Assembly: GCF_000203795.2 (NCBI RefSeq)
Contig: NW_006281108.1
Span: 129,868-193,867, forward strand
DNA length: 64,000 nt
Reading direction: 5' to 3'
Source: Batrachochytrium dendrobatidis JAM81
Lineage: Eukaryota; Chytridiomycota; Chytridiomycetes; Rhizophydiales
Below the pieces are notes generated by a model. The model was given only the letters and a program-made list of their open reading frames with translations. It was not told the DNA's origin and did not search any database. Numbering within the stretch: position 1 is the first letter of the stretch; every line of letters begins with the position of its first letter. Below are positions 23,681-35,783 of this stretch, piece by piece. The position numbers and the translations under genes are program-made.

Positions 23681-24530
23681 GTATGTACTGATACTGTCAA
23701 CAAATGCAGTGATCTCAGTTCAAGAGTTGGATGCGGTCTGCAAGTATACCGAATACAAGACTTGTTGGTTCTAAGGCTTGATCCTTGATACGTCAAATAG
23801 ACTCAACAAACGTTGATGGAGCAAAAGAAAGAATCAGAAATCCAGCAATATAACTGTTTCAGTCCTTGTTGATGAGTTGATTGCTTTTCTGGTCAAGTTG
23901 AAGTTCTGTGGCCAGTATGGGTGGCGATGGCGTATACGACAGATTGTATCAGATATGGTCAGGATTAGTTTCAAACGACTTTTGGTTGCTAATCGGTGTA
24001 AACTGCAGGCCAGAGCCACTTGTTTTGAAATTTTACGCTAGCGACAATGCGATCGCTACTCGACCTGTATTGAGTAGAATAAATATTAGTCAGTACTTGA
24101 GTGTACTTGTGGGATCACGCTCTATAGAAAGTGTTGGTTACAACTAATGAATTTGATTCACAGCCAGTTGTAACAAATGAATTCACAAGTACAAGACAAT
24201 TCAATCAAGTGAATAGACTGTATATTCAAGTATTTAGACTGAACACTCTTGTGATTGTTGTTGGGGCATAGAAATGGCAGTATGGATGATGCAGGTTTGA
24301 TATTAAGTTGTGCAAATAAACGTGGCGTGTGATGATTTCAGTTGATTGAATATGCTGAACTTGCAGGTATCAGCAAATGGATGCAATCTCTGATGGACAG
24401 TTTCACAATAGGCTTTGCAATAAAGTATAATTAATGCCTTTCGGCTTCAGTCTTTTGTACCTACACTGGTCGACCTAAAAATGTGTTATAATAACAATAA
24501 TGAAAGAAAAACAAGTCCAAGTATTCTTTT
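23681..24530. other. intergenic, promoter of the disordered-protein gene
   Basis: 850 nt of AT-rich DNA with an 80-codon frame at 23908..24147 that has no recognisable features. I treat it as non-coding. Confidence 0.4.
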
Positions 24531-24985
24531 CACCGCCGTATTCACGTAAAATGAATTACTAAATAGGGGTGCCAAAGTACTAAATGGCCAATCTCTGAAA
24601 TGATTGGTGTTAATTTACTGGGCAATACTGTTTTCTAAACCCCTTGGCAGAGTTCCTTAATCTTTCTCATCTGTGCTCATTTTTGTATAACTGAATAAGT
24701 ATTTACATCAGTTTCAATGCACCCCACACTTGTTCAATCTCCAATTTTTGTATAAAACATTGGGCAATCAGCATAGAAACAGCAATTACATTCCCGGGAT
24801 TGCTCTTTTGAAGTAGAACGCAAGCATGAGCTTTCAAGATACATAGCGAGCTATACAGAGTTGTATCAGAATTAAAGTCGGCTTTTATTAAAAAAACGCA
24901 ATGAATGCTTGACGATTGCCTATTTCAAAACAAGAGAAACTGCAAGATAGATACAGGTGTTCCATCCTACATGAATATAGGTGTG
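24531..24985 (+). repeat. dispersed repeat family 1, nearly complete copy
   Basis: The left end GCCGTATTCACGTAAAATGAA and the right end, complement TATTCATGTAGGATGGAACA, form imperfect terminal inverted repeats. The interior shares TCATTTTTGTATAACTGAA and CTTGTTCAATCTCCAATT with the copies near 48.8 and 60.8 kb. About 455 nt, non-coding. Confidence 0.6.
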
Positions 24986-25383
24986 AATCAAATCAAGGGT
25001 ATCACGTTTGATATCAATATAAACGGGTATCTTGATTCAATATCACTATCTTGACAATCAGCAATTTACAACAAAAGACAAAAAAAATGGAGATGTTTAT
25101 ATTTCAAGTCGGGTTTGTTTAATAGACACTCTGATGGCATCAAACAGCTTTTTAGAAACTTGATTCTTGAAAACCGCACGATTGCTGCCATGGTGCAGTT
25201 TTAAAGTGTTGCCATTCAAACCAACAATGTTTGCAAAACACCAAATCGCACTTTCATGTGAAGAGTTACGCAAGCACCTCCAAACACATGATGTCACTGA
25301 TGATAATTATGATTTCTTATTTTACTTTTATCCCATTGTCGTTGAGGGTCAATACTTTGAATACTCAGTTGGTTCCTTGGTAA

Positions 25384-27282
25384 ATGCTGCACTTCTATCG
25401 ACCTGTGCAATCTGCATTGCATGCCATAAAACGCAGAGCAGTTTGTATTCCGCCAATACGCTCGTTCTCTGAAAAGTCGGCGTCTAGCATTATAGGTTAG
25501 CTAATCTATGCATTAACACAATTTTGGGTTATGACCGTCTTTACGCAATGTTCAGTGTAGATAAAAACGATTGTTTTGTGATGTAGCATCCAAATCAGAG
25601 CATCCTCTTGCAATCCTTCATCGACTTCATCCATCTTATTGTCGTTCAGGAACAGTCCATCGCAAGTGGATGGATGTGTTTCGTGAAAAGATTAGAACTA
25701 CTTCCACTGTGTCTGTGGCAAATCCGACTGGTTCCGATGTCAAGCCTATTGCAAAGCGTCCCTTTGACTCCTATGTCGAAGTATTTCTTAGATTCAGCTC
25801 AGATCCTAAAGCTTTGGAAGAATATATTAGTACATACAAAACCATTCGGTGTGTAACTTGTTTATGGATATTCGCTGGGTATACTATTGCACCCTGGCTG
25901 TTTTCAAATCTGTTGATTCATTGTAAATTGCATGGCTTTGGCTCGTGCTATTGTTTTTATTTCTAGAATTGGCAAGGTTTTAGAAGATCTTGATGCTCTT
26001 GCTGCTGCAATTTCATTCCTCCATGTTGATAGCTTTGAACCCGAATCCCCAACAGTTGTCACTGCAAGTGTGGATCGTATCGATATTATCCGCAGAATTC
26101 CAACTACAATGGATGTCAAGATGAGTGGCTTTGTTACTTATGTTGGAAACTCGTCCCTTGAGGTATCAATCACAATGGAAACATGTCCAGATCAAGCCCC
26201 ACCGCCTGGAACAGAAGGGTTTGGATACGATGCTGCTATGGCTCCTAAACACGCTTCGTCTGAGCGGATCTTGACTGCTAAATTCATCATGGTGGGTAAT
26301 CTCTGGTTTAGAATTTGGTGTAAAGGCTTTGAATCCTTTTAATATCAACTTTATCAACTCCAATTAGGTAGCACTTGATCCCAAGACGTTCAAGCCGTGT
26401 AAAGTTCCACAACTGCTTTTGGAAACCCAACAGGATCGGCATTTGTTCATGATGGGAGCAGGTTTGTTTAACATGTCTCGGTATCTCAAGTCATTGACAA
26501 CAGATATCTTGTAAATTTAGCTTTTAATTTAGGACAACTACTAAAGCTTTAACCTTTGGGTTTTATCCTAATATATAGAGCACAAATTATCCAAAAAGAA
26601 AGAAGATGATATTGCATTAAATAAAGTACCACCAAAAGTTGACGAAATGCTCTTGATCCACGACTTGCATCGCGAGCATCTCAAATACTCTGGACCTGAT
26701 GCAACAGCTACTCTTCCAGAAAATATTGTATGGATGAAGGATGCTGTTCAGGAGTCGCTTACCGTGTGCATGCCCCAAGATAGAAACTTGCATCAGAAAA
26801 TTTTCGGTACATTGTAATACTTGGGTCATTTATTTGAAATGGTAAATTATAAGCAACTCTGACCGTTTTTATTATTTATGCTATACTAATGTGTAATAGG
26901 TGGATACTTGATGAGACTCGCATTTGAACTTGCATATGCCAATTCTCTAATATTTGTCAAGTCTCCCATTCAATTCGTTGCACTCGATAATATCATCTTT
27001 CGTCTACCAGTCAATATTGGCTCTCTGCTCTCTCTACGATCACAAGTTGTTTATTCTTCTGGCGCACCATCAAAAAACTTTCAAGTGATGGTCATTGCAG
27101 ATGTGCTTGATCCACTCTATCGCAATGGTCGACTCAACTCCAACACGTTTCATTTCACGTTTTCTGCGCCATACTGCGAGAATGTACCGAGAGTGATTCC
27201 ACAAACGTACGAGGAGAGTATGAAGTATATTGAAGGAAGGCGTCACAAGCAGCAATGGGAAGATCATCAACAAAAGTTTTAA
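25384..27282 (+). CDS. mitochondrial acyl-CoA thioesterase, ACOT9 type
   Basis: Predicted model join(25384..25495,25587..25848,25967..26291,26368..26461,26579..26806,26900..27282), 467 residues. Exon 1 encodes an Arg/Ser-rich leader (FYRPVQSALHAIKRRAV, IRSFSEKS) fitting a mitochondrial presequence. Two hotdog thioesterase domains follow. The first has DSYVEVFLRFSSDPKALEEY, GKVLEDLDALAAAISFLH and MSGFVTYVGNSSLEV. The second has NIVWMKDAVQESLTVCMPQD, FGGYLMRLAFELAYANSL and VNIGSLLSLRSQVVYSS, ending PQTYEESMKYIEGRR. This order matches ACOT9/ACOT10, which hydrolyse acyl-CoAs in the mitochondrial matrix. The start was chosen because it is the only upstream ATG whose frame joins the phase-1 acceptor. 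Confidence 0.9.
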
Positions 27283-27517
27283 TCATTGTATATGCGTTGG
27301 TTTTGTGACTTGTTGATATTGATTAAAGTATACGTGCTTTCTATCTGATGCCTAGAACCATTTCAAGTTTGGTTTGCATTCAACGGCTTCTTTTGGTTTA
27401 AAGCTAGACTTTTAAATAAAGTCTTTATTTCCACATCCAGTAGCTGTATGAAATATCGATACCTGCTCATCGACTATAGATTGATACAACAGTTTTGTGT
27501 CAAGATATTAAAAAGAT

Positions 27518-30500
27518 TTATTGATGAAATCTCCACACTCCATCCCAATCCTCTGCCACTTCGTATTTTCCATCAATGAATCCCTTGCATCTCTCAATAA
27601 AGGTTCGTGGTGGCCGGTCGTCAGACAATGCAATTGCCTTTTTAAAATGCATTGCAGCAGCCTGCCAATTTTTTGCACGAAACTCTGATAATCCCAACTC
27701 GAAGCAAATCAGTGTCTATTTTTTGAAAACCCAGATTAGTAAATGTGCATTTAATCCACCAACCATAATAGTATTGGCCAAATCAAATTGGGGACTAACA
27801 AAACACCTACCGTCATTACATCATGTTGCAAATCATGATCAGAGCTAGCCATGATCTCGTAAAGCGTGATGGGACTGTTGATACCTTGTAATACAGTCGC
27901 GTCGATTTCTCGTGAGTGAAATTGATCCATCACTTCTTGGCGGGTAGATTCAGATGTCATGATCATCACACCATACAACTTTCCAATTTCCTGTAGCCTG
28001 TGTGCCACTTGCACTGGCTCTATACATTGCAATAGCAGATTTGAGTCAATTACATTGCAATCCTATATAGCACGACATGTCATGTACAAGTTTACCTCCT
28101 ACAATAGTATATGATTGTGCACGGGGTGGCCCAATGATTGCCGACAAGACGTTGCCAGTAGCAAGACCTATTCCAACCCGAATTCCTGGAAGGTTACCTG
28201 CTTCATGCTGTTTACTCAGTTCTTCAACAGCTTGCCGTAATTTCAAAGCTGCCATGGCTGCATTTCGCGCATCTTCTGCATGGGTATAAGGTAGCCCAAA
28301 TACAGCTGTAGCAGTGTCACCCGAAACAGATGTAATCATTCCACCTTCGTTTTGAACAACATTGGCTACTGTTTCAAAAAAGTTGTTGAGGTAGTTGACC
28401 GTGTTTGATGGTTCAAGCCCACGTGTGGCAGCATTAAATCCCCTAATATTTGCTACCATTACAGTTACTTTCTGCATCTTGCCATTTAATTTTGGTGAGT
28501 CACTCATAAGCTTATGCATGGTAGCAGGCTTCATTTGTCTTCCAAGTGATTCCTCTAGACTGCTTTCAGCCGTGATTTCATCCAAAATGAGCATGATGCC
28601 TGTGACAGTTTGCAACTCTATGGTGTCGGCCTTGGGTTGCTTTTTTTTCAAATGCGGGGTCGAAAGACGTTTTGTAGATGTAATGTGATGAAACTCCATT
28701 CGCTGGTCCACTTTGCGATCATATGCTATATGCTGAATCAAATAGTTTACATGGCGTATGGATTGATTAGGAAGCTGCAACGCATAGTTGCGTCCTGAAA
28801 TTGGACATAACGTGGCTTTCACTCGAATAATATCGTCAACAAGCTGAGAGTTGTCATGCCCTAACCAGTGCTCAAATGATGTTAAATGCATTGTGTGCAG
28901 TATTTCATCCAAAAGAAATTTGTCTGGGTTGTTGATAAATACCTGCATATAATCAATATGTGTATCAAATGTGAGTTGAATTATTTTGAATGTTATATGT
29001 AATAATTGATGAACGTACCAGACGACCATCATCATTCAGGCCTAGAATTACACTATTTAGGCTTTGAATCACTCCAGATATGTAGGTGCGTGATTGTACT
29101 GTTTTGTTCAAGCTACTGTACAGATTCTTAAATGCACGTTGCTTTTCAATCGTCGATGCAGCTTATCAAATTGTAAATACAGTTGGTACTTTATCAGTTG
29201 ATTTCCTACAACATACCATCAATATGAATTTGCTGTAATATAATTACCTAGAGATGAAAAAGAAGATAATTGAGTTTCGTCTTCTTTGGTAAAGTGACTT
29301 TGTTCAGGTAGTTTGTTGATGACTTGTGTTACGCCAATAATATCTTGGTTCTGATCAAACATGGGAATACACAGGATATTGCGTGTGCGAAAACCAGTTC
29401 TCATATCGATTTCTCTATTAAATCGACTATCCGCATAGGCTATGACAAGAAAACATGGTCAAGTCGATGGTTTCAAACGTGTCTTTAATTAAATGGATAC
29501 ACTTACCGTCAGAGATATTGAGAGTTTCTCCAGTCATGGACACGTGTCCAGCAATACCTTTGTTCATTGGGATACGAATTTCCGCCGATCCTTGGGCTAC
29601 GGTTGACCATAGCTCTTCTTTCTCTCTATCAAGCATAAACAATGCGCATCGTTCCGCAGTCACAAGCTCTCTAGCAGTTTGCATAATCACTGGCAGCAAA
29701 TCTAAAAACGCGCACAATACAACACTAAATCAACTCGAAAACAATAGCGATTGCACTCATAAATATAGCCGACTCTGTTTACCTCCCGTATCAGCCTTTT
29801 CACCCGTCATCATAGATGTAGTATTTAAAAATACTTTGATATCGTCAGTCTTTTTAATTGCATTTTGCTTGATGCTGGCGTGATTAAACAACAATGTGCC
29901 TAGACTAGCCAACGCCTTGATCATAAACTCATCCTCTGCATTAAAATATGGGTTTCCAGATTTTTTGTTGATGACTTCAATTAGTCCAGCAACTTTCATA
30001 CCGTCACCAAACACTGGCGCAGAAAGAATGCAGTCTGCATCGACTTGGTGATACATTTCAGCTATAATGTCCGTATAATACTCGGAAGTTTTGATGTTGT
30101 ATATATTAACGCTTTCTCCTTTGAAAACAATTGATCCTGCAAATACCTCATTGACTGTAACATTTTCCCTTGGCTTGACCCAATTGGAGTTTTGAGCAAT
30201 AAGCTTTCCATTTGCTGCACCTGTGAAATACAGACATGCGTGTTTGGCTTCTGTAGCGTCCATTACACAACGAAGAAGCATGTCCATGGCTTTTTCCATT
30301 TCAATTTCCAACGAAATCTCATACATGGTTTGAAGAATTCCCTGAAGTTTTTTGCATCGACTTGAAAGAAACGACATGAGAAACTTTGTTCCTTCCGGAC
30401 CAGCTTTAAACAGTTGTTTTGAAATCAAATCAGCATCTATATTTGAATTGAGTAATTTGATGTAAATGTTGGCGTTCATGTATGTGTTTGGATCTGTTGT

Positions 30501-31294
30501 AGCATATGCCAAACGCTGTGAATCATCATGGTGTAAATCACTATTTTAATGGTTGAAATATACGTTATAATTGGATTGTGTTATTCAACTACAGGTGTGC
30601 ATCATGATGTGGTGAGTAAAAGAATACACTTGCCTTGGTATTTCCCGATGTTTATCCAACTTGATTTTTGAAAAACTTGGGTGTTTTGTCATGGTATGTT
30701 TTGCATGCATATCATGGATAAACTCTTTGGATTGCTATAGGTTCAAACCCAAATTAAAAAAATCAGATCCGAGTCTTATACGCTACACGTCTAAATCATG
30801 CCCACCTCTAAATAAACTTTACTTGACCCAGTTTCTGCAGTACGAAGATTTAGACAGGTGGAAATGACTTCAACCTGTTTGGTGGAGCATCGTGCCATTA
30901 ATCCTTTGAGAAGTTGGTTGCGTTGCGCGTCTGTCATGTTGGAAAACATGGACCAGGTATGTTGAAAAAAACCATGAGGGGTATCGTGTGAAGTAAAGGC
31001 AGTAGACCCCGTATCTGCCGATGCTGCAGCAGCATTGCTAGGCAAAGATGCAGTCACAGAGTGTGCAAATTGCAGATGAAGCGGACCTGTGCCTAGTTTG
31101 GGAAGGGTTGGCGTTGTAAGAGATTTGAGTTTTGAGGGTAGCGGTTGGGTTGTTTGGCGTGAGAAGGCTATATCTGATGAAGGGTCTGCTTTAAATGGGA
31201 AAACAGACAGGTTACGGTTGGATTTATGAATGCCATCAAAGAATTCCAAAGTGGTTCCGCTTGCTACTGTGTAGTCTGATTTTCGCGAGTGCAT
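27518..31294 (-). CDS. GAF-GAF-PAS class III nucleotidyl cyclase homologue, probably inactive
   Basis: Predicted model complement(join(27518..27715,27811..28019,28096..28942,29019..29161,29248..29439,29507..29701,29783..30515,30806..31294)), 1,001 residues, no membrane segment. After a Ser-rich N-terminus come GAF1 (about 220-375), GAF2 (about 408-530), a PAS-like segment (about 545-700) and a cyclase domain (about 742-900). The tail ends LFIERCK-type and EDWDGVW, as in cyanobacterial GAF-PAS adenylate cyclases. The catalytic domain aligns well but key residues differ. The first metal Asp is Asn (VMVANIRGF, about 749). The base-selecting Lys and Asp are Ser (SVSGD about 789; QSYTIVG about 861). 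The transition-state Asn is Gln (EPVQVAHRL, about 870). The second metal Asp (793) and Arg (874) remain. I infer a signalling pseudoenzyme or the regulatory half of a heterodimer. Confidence 0.85.
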
Positions 31295-31603
31295 TAACAG
31301 GCTTTAGTGGTTTAATTGTGTAGGCTATAGTTTAAATTGGACAAGTTTCGCGACTTGAACTTGTTCAATGCAACAAGCCAACTCAACTTGCAGTATGCCT
31401 TTATCTTGGTCACATCAATTCATATATTCATACCATTCACTAAAGTATAACAATAACACTGAGGTGCCAAGGCCATTTCATTGAAAAAATAGAATCTGAT
31501 TTCTGCAAAAGCGCTCATACTGTGCCCAAACCAATCAACGTCGGTTGACCAGTCCAATGTCAAAACATCTCTAAAAGATTAAAAACGCCAGGCAATAGAG
31601 CGC

Positions 31604-33567
31604 TTATGCCTCGCTTTCAACCACGGCGGCAACACCCATACCAATACCGACACACATCGAAATAACACCAAGCGATTTCTTTTGGCGACGAAGTTCAGGA
31701 AGAAGTGTAGCAATCTGGCGAGCACCAGTAGCACCCATCTACAACAACACGTATAAAAATTAGGTTGACAGTAGTTTAAATCAATGCCAATTTGACAAAC
31801 TGCGGATAGTAAACTTACAGGATGGCCAAAAGCAATGGCACCACCTTTGGGGTTAACCTTGTTGATATCAATGCCAAGTTTCTTGACAGAGTATACTGCT
31901 TGGGATGCAAAAGCCTCGTTGATTTCGTAGATATCAATATCTCCTGTTTTTAAACCAACTTGGGTCAAGACAGCGGGAATGGCAAATGCAGGCCCAATGC
32001 CCATGATCCTGGGGGGAACACCGACAGCAGAAAACCCGAGCCATCTGGCAATTGGTTTGAGACCGAGCTTTTCGGCGACACTGCGACGCATCATCAACAC
32101 TATCAGACATGCCAAGTTAATATCAAGATGCAAAACAGGATAAACATTCAAAACCAAAATGATTGGTTGCTCACCAGCAGCAGCACCGTCTGTCACCTGC
32201 GAAGCATTACCAGCAGTAGTAGTGCCGTTTTTGTTGAAGACAGGACGCAATTTTGCAAGACCTTCTGCCGTAGTAGCACGGATACCATCATCACTATCGA
32301 CGACAGTTCCGTCTGCAAGTTTGACAGGAACAATCTCTTCTTTAAACAAACCCTCCTTCTGAGCTGCTAAAGCCAAACTATGAGAGCGAAAAGCAAACGT
32401 ATCCTGCTCGGCGCGAGTTACACCAAATTCGGCAGCAACATTTTCAGAGGTAACACCCATGGGAGTCAAGACATCTGCGGCAGGACCATAGTTGAGAATT
32501 TCTTCGTTAAGGTTAGATGGCATAGCTCCAGGACCATAGTACAGAGTCATGCTTTCAACACCAGCACCTAAACATGGTACACATGTGCAAAGGGTTAGCA
32601 TACTTGAAATAAAGATGGATTACGAATTAAAAGACGACAGTTTATTTTACCAATGCCGACATCAATGTAGCCAGCCTTGATTGCTCCAGCAATGTTTGCA
32701 CACGTAGCAAGACCGCTGGAACACTGTCGATTTACAGCACATACTGCGGTGGATTCAGGAAAGCTATTACAACAATTCAATCCAAGTTTAGCTAAACGAT
32801 CGCGCAGGATCATATCAACAAGAGCATTCACAAGTCAACCAAAACTCTACCCAGCATATAAAGCAGCCATACGAGACGTGGTCACACCAGCACCAGGCAT
32901 TAGTACATTTCCAACCTGAATATCTTGAACTAGTTTGGGATCAATGCCAGTTTTTTGAATTGTAGCCTATAAATGGTAATTCAATAAGTAATATTAGCAA
33001 ACTCAACGAGCTTTAGATTACGTGAAGCCATTGATGGCTTGGAATGCAATCAAATCTTGATCACATTATAAGATGCAGATTCATCAGTGTATGATCTGGT
33101 AGAGAACCCACCTTGAGAACAGCAGCAAGTAGGAACTCGGGTTGAGTTTCACGAAATCCACCCTTGCCGCCCTTGGTCAATGCAGTTCGCAAGGCACTAG
33201 AGTTACCAATGCATAGTTTATCGATAGAATTGATAGTGTTGAGTACAATAGATTAAATACACTCCAACAAAACAAGCTGATCCAAGTTGATAGTACCTGA
33301 TAATCACTACATCGTCGGGACTCTTTGGAGCATGAGCTATTCCATTGTAGTATAAAAGGTTGCATCAGAGGAATGAATAGATAATGGAATTAAAATTCAC
33401 AAGTATATACGATGATAAAGAGTTGTATCAGTAATCACAAGTCTGTCATTATAATAATCACGAATTACTATAGCCAGGGATGAAAGCATACCAGAGTATT
33501 TCTGCTGACTACCAGTAGGAGCCAAATGAGCAGCAATAGAAGCAATACGATGTTGAGAGGCGGACAT
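31604..33567 (-). CDS. POT1: peroxisomal 3-ketoacyl-CoA thiolase
   Basis: Predicted model complement(join(31604..31738,31819..32099,32175..32567,32651..32763,32851..32966,33112..33196,33297..33336,33492..33567)), 412 residues. It carries out the last step of beta-oxidation, cleaving 3-ketoacyl-CoA with CoA. The start MSASQHRIASIAAHL contains RIASIAAHL, an N-terminal PTS2 signal ((R/K)-(L/V/I)-x5-(H/Q)-(L/A)), so import by Pex7 into peroxisomes is expected. The nucleophile Cys is in VNRQCSSGLATC. Other active-site blocks are INEAFASQA, GGAIAFGHP and the second Cys in SMCVGIGMGVA. The PTS2 lies entirely in exon 1. The gene shares a 478-nt divergent promoter with the rhomboid-like gene. Confidence 0.95.
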
Positions 33568-34045
33568 TTTCAATTAGTTATTTGTTGGTAAGAGTAGATT
33601 CAAGATTGAAATGATGTTTAAAAGTTGTTTGAATTCCTTTTTTATTTAGTCGTATTCGTGCAATACTTTTATGCAATGAATTTGCTTTGAATAGAAATAT
33701 TCAGTATTTTCCTGTTAGAATTTGATTTTATTTTAAAACAACGCTCACTATAGAATATACATTATAATGTTCTTTACTTGATTGCATTCTAAAAACTCAT
33801 GCATTCGCGATCTAGTTCAATAGAACAATCTCAAGAATGCAATTCATATTATTATGAAAATAACTCGATGAAATTTATTTAAAATAAACTGTTTTAAATT
33901 CGAGTTTATGCAGTGTTGAATCTGATTTACTGGTCTTGAAGATTGGTTTAGTTTTTGAAAATGATAATTTAAACTGTTTTAAAACTCACGTTTTTACTCA
34001 AGTTTTGATAATCTTCAACTTTGTCACGCTTTAAACATCAAGATT
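33568..34045. other. divergent intergenic region with repeat remnant
   Basis: 478 AT-rich nt between the thiolase and rhomboid-like starts. At 33775..33850 GATCTAGTTCAATAGAACAA and GAATGCAA resemble interior sequence of the repeat at 12451..12945 (CTAGTTCAAGAGAACAGATT read on the other strand). A decayed copy is likely. Confidence 0.4.
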
Positions 34046-35451
34046 ATGGCAGATGCACAACCACAATCGCCCTGGACAGTGGGCGGAACGCTGAAAGCCA
34101 TCCCACTCGGAACATTGATTATCATAGGAGTATCCTTACTACTGTTTATTGTCAACATGCTTTCTGGTGGAGCTGTTACTGGCGCATGGTGTTTGGTTCC
34201 AACAAATTACACATACTCTCCAGTAGTTGGATGTAGGTCGCTTACTTGATCTGAGCTGCGGTCTGCTGATGCTAGTGTTTCAGTTATTATCAATGCGTGC
34301 TGTTCTTTGATGATCCAATAGCTTTATGTAATGCAATATTCTATTTTAATCTATTCAGTGCCTCGACTCTTTGGCTATGGACTTGTTCATTCAGGCATCG
34401 TTCATTTTATTGTGGCCATGGTTGCATTCCCATTAGCAACCGCTACGTTGGAATTCAGTATAGGCACTTTGCCGTTTCTTTACTTGTTCTCTATATTGGG
34501 CATGCTGACTGGATTCCTCTACTGTTTTGTCATTTGGGTGTTTTCGTTCATCTGGCCTTCGTGGGGCTTGTATCCTGTCAATGGAATGGATATCCCGTTC
34601 TTTACTTTTTTAACCATCGAAACTCTTTCCAAAAGAGGCATATTTAAATTTGCTAGGTATGCAAGCTCGTTGGTGTTGTTGATCGATGTCTTGTAAATAA
34701 CTAACGTCAATGTGGTTTGTATTCAACACCTTGTAGTGAAGCAGGCGTGCAGCTTCCAGAGATCTTGTTTCCACTCCCTTTTGTCGTGGTGTTTTTGATT
34801 ATTCTTCCATATTCAAGTTGGATTTCGCATCTGTGTGCCATGTCTATTGGAATTCTATGTATGTATTCTTGGCTGAATCTGTAAAAAACTTGATACTCAC
34901 TTTTGATTTAGACTTTTTGGGTGTGTTTGAAACTATCATGATTACAAATGCACGCACACACACACTAGAAACATCAGGCATGTTTGCGTGGTTTGTTTCT
35001 CGACCAGGATTTGTATCGGCTCCCGGAGCAGTTGCTCTTCCATTACCAGGAGCATATCCAGATCTCATGTGAGTACTTTCCCCATTTCTGGTGTTTTACA
35101 CACATGCTTTCAAATCAAACTATTCAACTGAATTTTCATCTAATTGATTTGAACATCAGGAATCCAAATGAGCCGCTTCCGTCTAATTCATCCAACCGAG
35201 GATCCATTGTTACTCGAATTCAAAACGTATTCAGTGCATCTAAATATACACCACTGGGTGAAGGGGGTGGATATCAGGACGCTTTACATCATGATGTAGA
35301 TCCACTTTTATGGGATGAAGAGGATGACTTGGAGGCCAGAGGTACTGATGATCTGCCCTATGTAGCAAGCACTAGTGTTCAAGCCGCATTACAGCAACCC
35401 CAAGCAGCTTCACCTATAGCCACTAATGCAAAAATTCCGGGTGCATTTTAA
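34046..35451 (+). CDS. rhomboid-like membrane protein (Rbd2-like), serine motif absent
   Basis: Predicted model join(34046..34232,34359..34656,34737..34858,34912..35068,35160..35451), 351 residues. Segments read as LGTLIIIGVSLLLFIVNML, then LFGYGLVHSGIVHFIVAMVA with the early HxxxN-like region, ATLEFSIGTLPFLYLFSILG, TGFLYCFVIWVFSFIWP, LFPLPFVVVFLIILPYSSW and ISHLCAMSIGILYFLGVFE. This order matches the fungal Rbd2 rhomboid fold, including the histidine of the last core helix (SHLCA). Where proteases have GxSG the sequence reads NGMDIPFF, so the nucleophile Ser is missing and I infer a pseudoprotease. The cytosolic tail is long and acidic (DPLLWDEEDDLEARGTDDL), as in Rbd2. Intron 3 is only 53 nt. 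Confidence 0.72.
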
Positions 35452-35783
35452 ACTATACTTTTATTGAAATGCAAAGATGAACAAAAATTATTTTATTCAT
35501 ATATACAATATCTTGAGATGAATCCTAATATCAATACTATCTCATTGATCTACCGAATGGACATGAATGTAAACATACTGCGTCAATTGGTTTTGATTTC
35601 AATGATGCTAGGTGGGTACTCAACCCTGACATGTATCAAACAGTCTGGTTGCGTTTTACAGGTTCAACTCGTCAAAATAGCTACATCTGTTATGGGTCCA
35701 TTTCAATCAGTTTATTTTAGAGTAAAACAATACATTTTGACAGCAACAAAAAAGTCAATGCAACGTGTACTCCTCAAGACAAA

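Noticed and set aside
23908..24147. 79-codon frame upstream of the disordered-protein gene
   Set aside because: No recognisable features, splice partners or composition that separates it from intergenic DNA.
34233..34358. Extra small exon in the rhomboid-like gene between exons 1 and 2
   Set aside because: It would require a 31-nt intron; a single 126-nt GTAGGT...CAG intron keeps frame.
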